Shown here: positions 27,540 to 34,788 of the stretch, one piece after another
Position numbering within the stretch: the first letter of the stretch is position 1
Layout of the letters: every line of letters starts with the position of its first letter
Origin: a virus
Length of the DNA stretch: 64,000 nt
Direction: 5' to 3' (one strand)
Virus record (IMG/VR): IMGVR_UViG_3300006931_000001
Span: 53,395-117,394 of that record
The notes under the pieces: model-generated
Database searches by the model: none
The model's input: only the letters and a program-made list of their open reading frames with translations
Told to the model about the DNA's origin: nothing
Position numbers and translations under genes: made by a program

Positions 27540-29640
27540 GTTGTCTATCGCGATTGAAGACTACAAGAGTGGCCTTGAAAAATTCGTAGCCATGTTTGCG
27601 AATAACTATGGCTTGAAGCTCGTTTTTCGTGGCGCTAAGGCATACACGAACGGCAAGATCATTGTGGTTCCAGAGTTGAGCATGCTCGAGCGGCCACGCA
27701 TGAGTAAGCAAGACGTAAAAGACGCGCTTGATTTTCTCATGTGTACACGTGGCTTCGTGTATCATGAAGGAAGCCACATCATTTACAGTGAATTCGAAAC
27801 GGTCAAGGATCGGATCGATAAAGTTGGCGGCAAGAAATACCACCAACTGGCGAATGTGTTGGAGGATGATCGGATCGAGTATCTGGTATCTGGAGTGTAC
27901 CCAGGCGCCAAAGAAGTTTTGATCTTTACACGAGATTTTGTGTATGATCAGGCAATCAAAGCCTTTGATGACAAAGCTAATAAAATCTCGAAATATACAT
28001 ATTTGATGTATGCGATAGGACTGATCGGTGCACTGTCGTCAACGCGACATGCTCTGTGGTCGCATATACCAAAGGACATAAGAACACTAGCCGAGGAGTT
28101 GAGACCTCTCATCTTGAAGGCCACGCGAGCATCGGCATCAACATCTAAGATGCTCGATATTGCAGAAGAAATTTGGCGACGACTGATCAGTGAAGATGAA
28201 CAAAAGGAGACAGAAAAGGAGAATAAAAAAGACAGCAAGAAAAAGAAAAACAAGAAAAATAACAAAAAGAAAAACAAGAAAAATGAACGTAGCAAAGGAG
28301 ACAAAGATGATAGATCTGATGGACAAGATGATGATGGAGAAAATAGTGATGAATCTGGAAATGTTGGTGGAGATGATGACAGTGCTGATGAGAGTGGAGA
28401 CGACGAAAACGAAGATAATAGCGATGGAGCTACAAGACAGCGACATGGACAACGAGACGAAGACGAAGACAACGGAGGAGACGAGACTGGAGACAGCGAA
28501 GATAAAAGTGAGAGTGATGAAACGGGTGATAGCGAAACTGAAGACAACAATATTGGAAACGGAGACGGAAATGAAGAAACTCCAGGATGCGATAGTAGCC
28601 GAGGAAAAACTTCGGCGCTAACTGATGACGATGATGTCGATGATCTTATCAACACAGAAGGCGTACTCACGAAGAAAGCGATAGAAAATATCGCGCATCA
28701 GTCTACGGGTGTATATCGAGTATACACCACGGAATATGATCAAATTCAGCATCTGAATTTACCAGAAAATAAAGATGGCCGTGAATTTGTGGCACGTCTA
28801 GACTCAGAGACGCGAAGTCACTATGGACCTCTGGCTCGTAATTTTGAAAACCTACTCAAGGCGCGTTCGCGTCAACGCTATGTATATGGTTTGAGTGAAG
28901 GTGACCTAGACGAGGCTAGTTTGTATCGTCTGGCGCAAAGCAATTCGGTCAAGAGCGCCGCGTTGCAGAAACAAAGCAGAGCTGTTTTCAAGCAACGCAC
29001 AGAGGTGCGCTCTTTGGATGATACCGTGGTTGCCTTGACAGTAGACCGATCCGGTAGCATGTCCCACAGAGGTAGTGGAAGTAACAGCCGCAAGGATAGG
29101 CTGGCTATGCAGTGCACTGATATCCTAGGTCAAGCATTGCATGCGGTAGGAGTTCCGTTCGAGGTTACAACTTGGACCACGAATAGTGGAATACCTAGCG
29201 CTGACATCGACCGTACTATTTCTAATCTGTACACAAGATTCTGTGGCTTAGATTTTTTGATCCTCAAGTCTTTTGATGATGACTGGAAGCTTAAGAGATC
29301 TAATTTACAGTATCTAGCAGCACAGCGCTGCAATGTTGACGGAGAAAGTATTTGGATTGCAGCATCACGACTAATGCAGCGTCGTGAGAAACGTAAAGTC
29401 ATGTACGTCATAAGTGACGGCCAGCCAGCCGGAGAAAACTATGACGTGATCCTAGCATTATATAAGCATCTCAAGGATACTGTGATTCGCATCAGACAGG
29501 CTGGTGTAGAAATTCACGGTGTAGGAGTAGGAGCACCTGAAGTTGAACAATTCTATAGGCCACATTTCATCAATGTGATCTCAGCTTCAGAGCTCTCGAC
29601 CATGGTAATTACACATCTCAAGCAAATGTTGCATTTGTGA
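27487..29640 (+). CDS. CobT-like VWA protein with acidic spacer
   Basis: A 717-residue protein starting at GTG; an ATG at 27523 is a possible alternative start. The N-terminal domain (about 1-235) contains HEGSH (about 93-97) and NVLEDDRIEYLV, as in CobT-like proteins. Residues about 238-385 are a Lys-rich then strongly Asp/Glu/Ser/Gly-rich spacer. The C-terminal VWA domain has the MIDAS motif DRSGSM (about 520-525) and DGQPAG. CobT/VWA proteins bind the CobS-type ring through the VWA domain and carry the substrate. Here the pair probably remodels a phage or host complex; metal chelation is not supported because no large CobN is visible. Confidence 0.75.
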   Translation: MSKSSKENRDSGMSHGSELSIAIEDYKSGLEKFVAMFANNYGLKLVFRGAKAYTNGKIIVVPELSMLERPRMSKQDVKDALDFLMCTRGFVYHEGSHIIYSEFETVKDRIDKVGGKKYHQLANVLEDDRIEYLVSGVYPGAKEVLIFTRDFVYDQAIKAFDDKANKISKYTYLMYAIGLIGALSSTRHALWSHIPKDIRTLAEELRPLILKATRASASTSKMLDIAEEIWRRLISEDEQKETEKENKKDSKKKKNKKNNKKKNKKNERSKGDKDDRSDGQDDDGENSDESGNVGGDDDSADESGDDENEDNSDGATRQRHGQRDEDEDNGGDETGDSEDKSESDETGDSETEDNNIGNGDGNEETPGCDSSRGKTSALTDDDDVDDLINTEGVLTKKAIENIAHQSTGVYRVYTTEYDQIQHLNLPENKDGREFVARLDSETRSHYGPLARNFENLLKARSRQRYVYGLSEGDLDEASLYRLAQSNSVKSAALQKQSRAVFKQRTEVRSLDDTVVALTVDRSGSMSHRGSGSNSRKDRLAMQCTDILGQALHAVGVPFEVTTWTTNSGIPSADIDRTISNLYTRFCGLDFLILKSFDDDWKLKRSNLQYLAAQRCNVDGESIWIAASRLMQRREKRKVMYVISDGQPAGENYDVILALYKHLKDTVIRIRQAGVEIHGVGVGAPEVEQFYRPHFINVISASELSTMVITHLKQMLHL

Positions 29641-29650
29641 GGAGGTATTT

Positions 29651-30616
29651 GTGAGCAAGAAAACAACGAATCTGAAAAAGAAAGCCGTGCAGTATTACCA
29701 CGAGCACTATGCTCAATATAAACTTCCCGCAAATAAAGTCACTGCATTAAAAGACGTGATATTCGCTGCGCTCAGCAGCGATGGTGATGTAAAGAAGCTG
29801 GTTAATAAATGGGCAGCGCGCAAAGGTGTGACGCTGTCTTCGTCAGATGTGACACGCACGGAGCCTACGCTTCTCGATAAGAAGAGCCTGAAAGAAGTGC
29901 TCACGGTTTTGAACGACGCGAATGTACCAAACACGACATATGAAAAAAGTGAGAGCAAAGAAGAGCTGGCGCAGCGCGCAACAGCTGCACTTAGCAATTT
30001 GCCATCACCTAAGTTGATACAGAAGCTCGGATCAATTGACCCTGAAAAACTCAAAATGCTTCAAGGTGATGGAGCGTGTCTCGGTCTGTTTGTGGATCTG
30101 AAACAGCCCGAATGCCAGGTCTGTACAGATAAGACCGCTTGTGTGTCTGCTTATATAACTAACTTGAATGATAATTTGTCTTCATTCAAGGATGCGTTGA
30201 TAAATCTGAAGACAGATGTACATGCATCTGAAGTGTCTGGAGAAGACATGAAGAAAATCAAAGAGAAGAGCAAAGAGAAAAAAGTCAAACATGTCAGTAA
30301 GCGATTGGCATATAATGCTGAGACAGCCGTATATGTGATGGACATCGCAAATCCGCTGAAAGCTTCCAAGGAACCGGAAGCTCATGCGGTGATCGCTTCG
30401 GTCCTTAAGCGTGTACCGACGACGTTAGGAGAAATCCGTTCGCTACTTGAAAAGCAACACCAGTTGGTGTATGACTCTGACCGTGAATTTATGGAGGAGA
30501 TGATCGAACAGCTGCGTGACTACGGTGTAGTATTGCTATGGACTGACCTCACAAAAACTCAACGTCAACAGTATAAGAAAGATTATAGTTCGGATGATGA
30601 GGATGATGATGAATAG
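29651..30616 (+). CDS. Hypothetical protein after CobT-like gene
   Basis: A 321-residue protein with an ideal AGGAGG site six bases before its GTG. It is helix-rich and Lys/Glu rich with a possible Cys cluster (CLGLFVDLKQPECQVC and DKTAC, about residues 141-163). The C-terminus is acidic (SSDDEDDDE). No family recognised. Its place directly after the CobT-like gene suggests it belongs to that module. Confidence 0.55.
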   Translation: MSKKTTNLKKKAVQYYHEHYAQYKLPANKVTALKDVIFAALSSDGDVKKLVNKWAARKGVTLSSSDVTRTEPTLLDKKSLKEVLTVLNDANVPNTTYEKSESKEELAQRATAALSNLPSPKLIQKLGSIDPEKLKMLQGDGACLGLFVDLKQPECQVCTDKTACVSAYITNLNDNLSSFKDALINLKTDVHASEVSGEDMKKIKEKSKEKKVKHVSKRLAYNAETAVYVMDIANPLKASKEPEAHAVIASVLKRVPTTLGEIRSLLEKQHQLVYDSDREFMEEMIEQLRDYGVVLLWTDLTKTQRQQYKKDYSSDDEDDDE

Positions 30617-30695
30617 CAGCTAACTATGTGAATGACTAAGAGTAGATTTTATTTTACCGTTTGTGTCTCTGACTTGAAAATCAAAGGAAACTACA

Positions 30696-31163
30696 ATGGC
30701 CAAGGTTCAGATTTCACCAGAACTCGCTCAGATTCTTCTCGCTCTTGCCAAGGATGGACTCAGCAAGGAACAGCTCAAGCTCCTTAAGGCTGCAGCCAAG
30801 GCCAAGGCGTCGTCTGACGACGATGATGACGATGATGACGATGATGATGACGATGATGACGACGATGATGATGATGATGACGATGATGATGACGACGACG
30901 ATGACGATGATGATGACGATGATGATGATGACGACGATGATGACGACGATGATGACGATGATGATGATGATGACGACGATGATGATGACGATGATGATGA
31001 CGACGACGACGAACCGAAGGTGAAGGTTAAGAAGCGTGGACCAGGTCGTCCGCCTGGCAGCGGTAAGAAGGCCGCTGGCAAGCGTGGACCAGGTCGTCCG
31101 CCTGGTTCCGGAAAGAAGCGTGGACCTGGACGTCCGCCAGGCTCCAAGAACAAAAAGAAGTAG
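30696..31163 (+). CDS. Poly-aspartate protein with three AT-hooks
   Basis: A 155-residue protein after AAAGGAAA. Residues 1-40 are a helical Lys/Leu/Ala segment, residues 41-105 are 65 consecutive aspartates, and residues 106-150 contain three AT-hook motifs of RGPGRPPGS form (GRP cores at about 117, 133 and 145) with Lys linkers. AT-hooks bind the minor groove of AT-rich DNA. The Asp tract is coded by mixed GAC and GAT codons, so it is a maintained protein feature and not a simple triplet repeat. It could organise the phage nucleoid, act as a histone-mimic or DNA-mimic, or recruit basic proteins. I know no characterised protein of this architecture. Confidence 0.7.
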   Translation: MAKVQISPELAQILLALAKDGLSKEQLKLLKAAAKAKASSDDDDDDDDDDDDDDDDDDDDDDDDDDDDDDDDDDDDDDDDDDDDDDDDDDDDDDDDDDDDDDDDDEPKVKVKKRGPGRPPGSGKKAAGKRGPGRPPGSGKKRGPGRPPGSKNKKK

Positions 31164-31257
31164 CCTCACGTAGGCTACGAGCATTCTCCTAAAATCGGAG
31201 AGTAGGTACTTGCGGTGAAGTAATGGCAGATGTGAATAATTTCCTTCTGCCGTTACT
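31160..31257 (+). other. Hairpin-rich leader upstream of tRNA genes
   Basis: Three inverted repeats lie in this gap: GTAGCCT-cacgt-AGGCTAC (31160-31178, including the stop codon of the poly-Asp gene), TCTCC/GGAGA (31185-31201), and GTAATGGCAGA/TCTGCCGTTAC (about 31219-31257, with one G-U type pair). None has a long T-tract. They may shape tRNA-precursor processing or weakly terminate upstream transcription. Confidence 0.4.
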
Positions 31258-31262
31258 TGTTT

Positions 31263-31343
31263 GCGCGAATGGTGGAACGGTAGACACGGCAGACTTAAAA
31301 TCTGTTGCCTCACGGCGTACGAGTTCGAGTCTCGTTTCGCGCA
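31263..31343 (+). tRNA. tRNA-Leu (UAA)
   Basis: An 81-base gene folds as a class II tRNA. The acceptor arm pairs GCGCGAA with TTCGCGC and leaves discriminator A. The anticodon loop CTTAAAA gives anticodon TAA, reading TTA leucine codons. There is a long variable arm (TGCCTCACGGCGT) and a T-arm ACGAG-TTCGAGT-CTCGT. CCA is not encoded. TTA codons are common in this AT-leaning genome, which explains the phage-borne copy. Confidence 0.9.
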
Positions 31344-31350
31344 CGGTTTA

Positions 31351-31422
31351 GGATCTGTAGCTCAATGGTAGAGCGTGCGTCTCATAAACGCTTGGCCGCT
31401 GGTTCGATCCCAGCCAGATCCA
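31351..31422 (+). tRNA. tRNA with CAU anticodon (Met or Ile2)
   Basis: A 72-base gene with acceptor GGATCTG paired to CAGATCC, D-arm GCTC/GAGC, anticodon loop CTCATAA giving CAT, and T-arm GCTGG-TTCGATC-CCAGC. CCA is not encoded. CAU can be elongator Met or, when lysidine-modified, tRNA-Ile2 reading ATA. The two cannot be told apart from the anticodon alone. It begins seven bases after the Leu tRNA. Confidence 0.85.
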
Positions 31423-31442
31423 CGTAAATGTGAAAGGATATT

Positions 31443-31658
31443 ATGTATAATATGTATTTAAGATTCTGTATTTGCATCAGTGCACAACAGCAATATGAAT
31501 GTGCACGCTGTCAGCGAACATTTTGTATGTCATGTGACAGACCATCGGAACGTAAAGAGACTAAAACTGTTGTTCGTTATTGTCCCGACTGGAGATGCCA
31601 ACGTGAGAAACAAATTGAAGAAGGTTTGCTCACAGTAACTCCAAAGAAAAAATCATGA
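31443..31658 (+). CDS. Small zinc-binding protein
   Basis: A 71-residue protein after GAAAGGA. CARCQRTFCMSC (about residues 20-31) and a later CPDWRC form a possible zinc finger, followed by a Lys tail. No family recognised. Its stop overlaps the next start (ATGA). Confidence 0.55.
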   Translation: MYNMYLRFCICISAQQQYECARCQRTFCMSCDRPSERKETKTVVRYCPDWRCQREKQIEEGLLTVTPKKKS

Positions 31659-31852
31659 ATATCCTGACACTCATTGGAATAATTTACACAGCAGTTGGTT
31701 TGGTACACGTTGGTTATTGGCGGTTTCAAGGAATAATCGGTGGTTCAGATATCTGTTCTGATGATGTTATTGACATTGTGTTCGCACTTTGTTTCTGGCC
31801 GCTCGCTGACATAATTCTTCTGTGGTTATTATTAAAAAGGAAGAGTAATTAA
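31655..31852 (+). CDS. Small two-helix membrane protein
   Basis: A 65-residue protein with hydrophobic helices at about residues 3-21 and 40-60, followed by KRKSN. It is ATGA-coupled upstream and ends just before the DNA polymerase gene. No family recognised. Confidence 0.5.
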   Translation: MNILTLIGIIYTAVGLVHVGYWRFQGIIGGSDICSDDVIDIVFALCFWPLADIILLWLLLKRKSN

Positions 31853-31855
31853 TCC

Positions 31856-34123
31856 ATGCGTGCTCCTGTAACATTCGTAGACACGCCTAAAAAAGCCCGC
31901 ACGGCGATGGATAGGTGGTACAGAGAAGCGCGAAAGTTGCCAACGGCATCAGATACTGAATTCGAGAGTGATGGCTCGATGACATTGATGTCGCTATCGT
32001 GGGATAGCTACAAGGTTAGAATCGTTGTAGAAGGCTACTTAGTGAAGGATTTTTTTGGTGAGCATCTAACCGATCCTAAAACTAAGTTAGTGTTTCAGAA
32101 TTATGATGCAGATGCACGTACGTTTCGATCAGAACGTATGAACCTCGATGCAGCTTTTCACGCTGATACGCTTGTGCTCGGATGGCTGCATGATGAAACA
32201 TTGAGGAACCATGGATTGAAGCCTCAATCCATGCATTTTCTTCACTGGCCTCGGAAAGAATACCAAAATTTATTTGCCTACGTTCCTGTAGGTAAACGCA
32301 AGCCTGTGATCTTGTCTCCTGCAGAATGTATGTACAAGTTGCCGCAAGAGGCTCTCGATGCAGGCGCAGATCAGGAAGTGCTTCGTGAGTTGATGATCAA
32401 CTACAACGGAGATGATAGCGCCAGCACAGTAGCGCTATACTGGAAGCATCGGCGGTACCTGACAGAGATCGGCTACTGGAAAAATTACCTGGAAATTGAT
32501 CGGCCGTTCACGTTGACGTTGATGCAGTGCCAGGATCGCGGCGTGCTGATTGACCTGACACGCATCGCGACCATCCGTCGTCTGGTCGGTCAGCGCATCA
32601 TGCGCAGCGTACACGCGTTCCGAGCGCTCTCAGGCAAGCCTGACATCAACCTGAACAGCGGTCCGCAGCTTCACAAGCTCCTGATCGAAGAGCTTGAATG
32701 GCCGATAAAAACCATGGTGGATCCTCGCACTGGAAAAACCGTACTGGATCCGATGGCCATGACCAAAGGTGGTAAGACCTCAAAGCCGCGGCCTAAGCTC
32801 GGTGCAGAATCTTTACATTGGTGGGCAGAAGAACATGGCTTTCCACTTGCACAAATTAAACTAAATTATAATCGCGAGGTCACCAAAGAACGTACCTTCC
32901 TGAAAGGTATCATTCATGGTGTAAGCGATGACGGCCGATTACGTTCACGATTTAATCAGATAGGTGCAGATACTGGCCGCATCAGTAGTCGCAAGCAAGA
33001 CAAGAAAATTGTCATTACCTTCACCAACCGTCGCGGTGAAGTAAAGCTCAAAGAAAAGAAGGTTAAGGTCGGTGCTAATCTTCAGAATATTCCATCGCGT
33101 AAGGAAAAAGACCCCGATGGTATTCGTGGTGCTTTTATCGCTCCAAGTGAGCATCGTATCACAGCACGTGGCTTTGTTGCTCGTGAGCTCTTTAACCTGG
33201 TAGTAGCTGACTACTCTGGTTTTGAGCTCTGCATGATGATCTACTGGACATATGCCATTAGAACGAAAAATAAGCGTATGCTCGGTATCATGCAGAAGTA
33301 CAAAAGTCCGTCTGCATGTCATGCGTTTACTGCTATTAACATGTACGCTCCATCTACATGTAGAGTAGAAACACCACAGGCAGAAAAAGCCGCTAAGTTA
33401 GGTTTCAAGCTCAAAGCTGGACGTTTAGAGAAACTTGGCGATATTCCAATGGACCATTGGAAATTAGCTAAAATTCTTTTTCCAGATCAATACACGCTAA
33501 GTAAGAACAATAATTTCAACCTGCTCTATGGTGGTAGCGCGCAGATGATGGCGCGCTTACGTGGTTTGAATTATCGTGACCGCAAAGTGTTGCGAGAGTG
33601 TGAGCAGCAAATGGAAGCGTGGAACGACACGTATCCAGAAGTCGTAGAATATCAACATTACATGGTACAGCATGGTTACGAACATGGTTGGGTACCTACG
33701 ATTTCTGGTCGTAGAGCTAATGTTCGTGACTTGCTGGAAGATGAGTCACAGAAAGGTCACGGTGAGCGTAAATGCATGAATACACCGTGCCAAGGCTCAG
33801 CGGCTGATATTGTCAAAGTAGCAATGAATCTCATCGAAAATGATGAGGAGTTAAATAGCTACACTACTAAGGCAAAAGTCGAGAGTCGTAAATCACGTCA
33901 ATTTCGTGATGCGCTCAAAAAAGCTGAGCTCGCGCTAGTGCCAGCTGTATCATTGTTGTTTCCTGTCCACGATGAAATCATCGTGGAAGCTCCTGTAAGG
34001 ATTATAGACCCCGTGACTCAACGTGTGGTCTATTGCATGAAACAGCCATTTAAGGAAAAATTACCGTTCGAGCTAGACGTCGAAGCCAAAGCTGCGTTTG
34101 ATTGGTTGTCTGCCAAAGGATAA
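31856..34123 (+). CDS. DNA polymerase, family A
   Basis: A 755-residue polymerase. The 3'-5' exonuclease domain begins with SDTEFES near residues 32-38 (D33 and E35 would bind metal). The polymerase has motif A VVADYSGFEL with D452 and E457, motif B SKNNNFNLLYGG (about 548-560) and motif C FPVHDEIIVE (about 702-711). A TGRISS element and LQNIPSR precede motif A as in Pol I-type enzymes. No 5'-3' nuclease domain is present, as in T7-like polymerases. The insertion around residues 500-545 is longer than usual. It is the replicative polymerase of this genome. Confidence 0.92.
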   Translation: MRAPVTFVDTPKKARTAMDRWYREARKLPTASDTEFESDGSMTLMSLSWDSYKVRIVVEGYLVKDFFGEHLTDPKTKLVFQNYDADARTFRSERMNLDAAFHADTLVLGWLHDETLRNHGLKPQSMHFLHWPRKEYQNLFAYVPVGKRKPVILSPAECMYKLPQEALDAGADQEVLRELMINYNGDDSASTVALYWKHRRYLTEIGYWKNYLEIDRPFTLTLMQCQDRGVLIDLTRIATIRRLVGQRIMRSVHAFRALSGKPDINLNSGPQLHKLLIEELEWPIKTMVDPRTGKTVLDPMAMTKGGKTSKPRPKLGAESLHWWAEEHGFPLAQIKLNYNREVTKERTFLKGIIHGVSDDGRLRSRFNQIGADTGRISSRKQDKKIVITFTNRRGEVKLKEKKVKVGANLQNIPSRKEKDPDGIRGAFIAPSEHRITARGFVARELFNLVVADYSGFELCMMIYWTYAIRTKNKRMLGIMQKYKSPSACHAFTAINMYAPSTCRVETPQAEKAAKLGFKLKAGRLEKLGDIPMDHWKLAKILFPDQYTLSKNNNFNLLYGGSAQMMARLRGLNYRDRKVLRECEQQMEAWNDTYPEVVEYQHYMVQHGYEHGWVPTISGRRANVRDLLEDESQKGHGERKCMNTPCQGSAADIVKVAMNLIENDEELNSYTTKAKVESRKSRQFRDALKKAELALVPAVSLLFPVHDEIIVEAPVRIIDPVTQRVVYCMKQPFKEKLPFELDVEAKAAFDWLSAKG

Positions 34124-34127
34124 AATC

Positions 34128-34475
34128 ATGTACATTTGCGATTTTTGTAGTGTTTGTCAAAATCCTCGTACGACTGCAATTAAGGTGGTTACTCAAGTAA
34201 GGACATATGATTTGAAGGATCGTTTGGGTTATGATATTACACAAGAGATTAATGCGTGTTTTCAGTGCGCTGTGCGTGCATCGCAACTCAGGCCAGAAGC
34301 TGTTAAGGCACGTAGTACGATTATGCTGAATACTTTGCGTATGCAGTTGGTGAGCCTCGGCCTGTCACAACCGGATCCTGATATTCTGCCAGATTGGCAG
34401 GTGGAATTAGCCTTGCGAGATATGTTGCGTAAGCCAAATCCACAGCCGATGCCGCTTGCTCAGTTGTTTGCTTAA
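34128..34475 (+). CDS. Small zinc-finger protein, unknown
   Basis: A 115-residue protein. The ATG four bases after the polymerase stop is preferred to a longer frame. The N-terminal CDFCSVC and a downstream CFQC (about residues 4-10 and 43-46) may bind zinc. The C-terminal half is helical. No family recognised. Confidence 0.55.
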   Translation: MYICDFCSVCQNPRTTAIKVVTQVRTYDLKDRLGYDITQEINACFQCAVRASQLRPEAVKARSTIMLNTLRMQLVSLGLSQPDPDILPDWQVELALRDMLRKPNPQPMPLAQLFA

Positions 34476-34497
34476 TTTACGAATAAGGATAATGATT

Positions 34498-34773
34498 ATG
34501 GATGATATCAATGACAACAAGCACGAGAGTAGAGCCGTGAGTGACAAGCGAGTTGATTATGTACCACGTGGATTTCATGACATATATTATTGTCATGTAG
34601 TTAATGAGCCCGAAATTCTCTAATATCGTGATAATTTGCCTATATGTCTTCACTGTGGTGAAAATCCCGTCGAGAGTGAACACAAGGACGGACTTCACAC
34701 ATTCATATGCCATATCCATAAAACACCAAATTATGGACCATGGATTATAGACGACGTTGCCAAAAATAGTTGA
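34498..34773 (+). pseudogene. Small zinc-ribbon gene split by an in-frame TAA
   Basis: An AAGGAT site precedes ATG 34498. Forty-one codons run to TAA at 34621-34623 (...VVNEPEIL). The same frame then stays open for another 49 codons (YRDNLPICLHCGENP...) to TGA at 34773, and holds a CLHC ... CHIH metal-binding set. The post-stop half has no start or ribosome site of its own. The simplest reading is a CAA-to-TAA nonsense mutation in a 91-residue gene, or a sequencing error. TAA is used as a normal stop elsewhere, so genome-wide recoding is not supported. Confidence 0.55.
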
Positions 34774-34788
34774 AGAAAGAAAAAGATC

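Noticed and set aside
27948-28670. Ser-rich minus-strand ORF in the CobT-like acidic spacer
   Set aside because: It is the complement of Asp/Glu/Lys codons, with no start signals. The plus-strand gene is well supported on both sides.
25805-29640. Call as a real cobalt chelatase
   Set aside because: No CobN-like large subunit or cobalamin pathway gene is present; CobS/CobT-like pairs in phages need not be metal chelatases.
30816-31010. Microsatellite expansion as sole explanation of the Asp tract
   Set aside because: GAC and GAT are mixed irregularly rather than a single repeated triplet, so protein-level maintenance is more likely.
30714-31313. Minus-strand and other-frame long ORFs over the poly-Asp tract
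   Set aside because: They are repeats of Ser, Ile/Val or Met/Thr produced by reading GAC/GAT codons in other frames. The plus-strand gene has a ribosome site and AT-hook motifs.
31223-31351. 42-codon ORF starting ATG 31223
   Set aside because: It overlaps the tRNA-Leu gene completely and has unlikely composition.
34621-34623. Genome-wide recoding of TAA
   Set aside because: Many genes in the window end in TAA at sensible places (for example 7215 and 12721), so TAA is a normal stop here.
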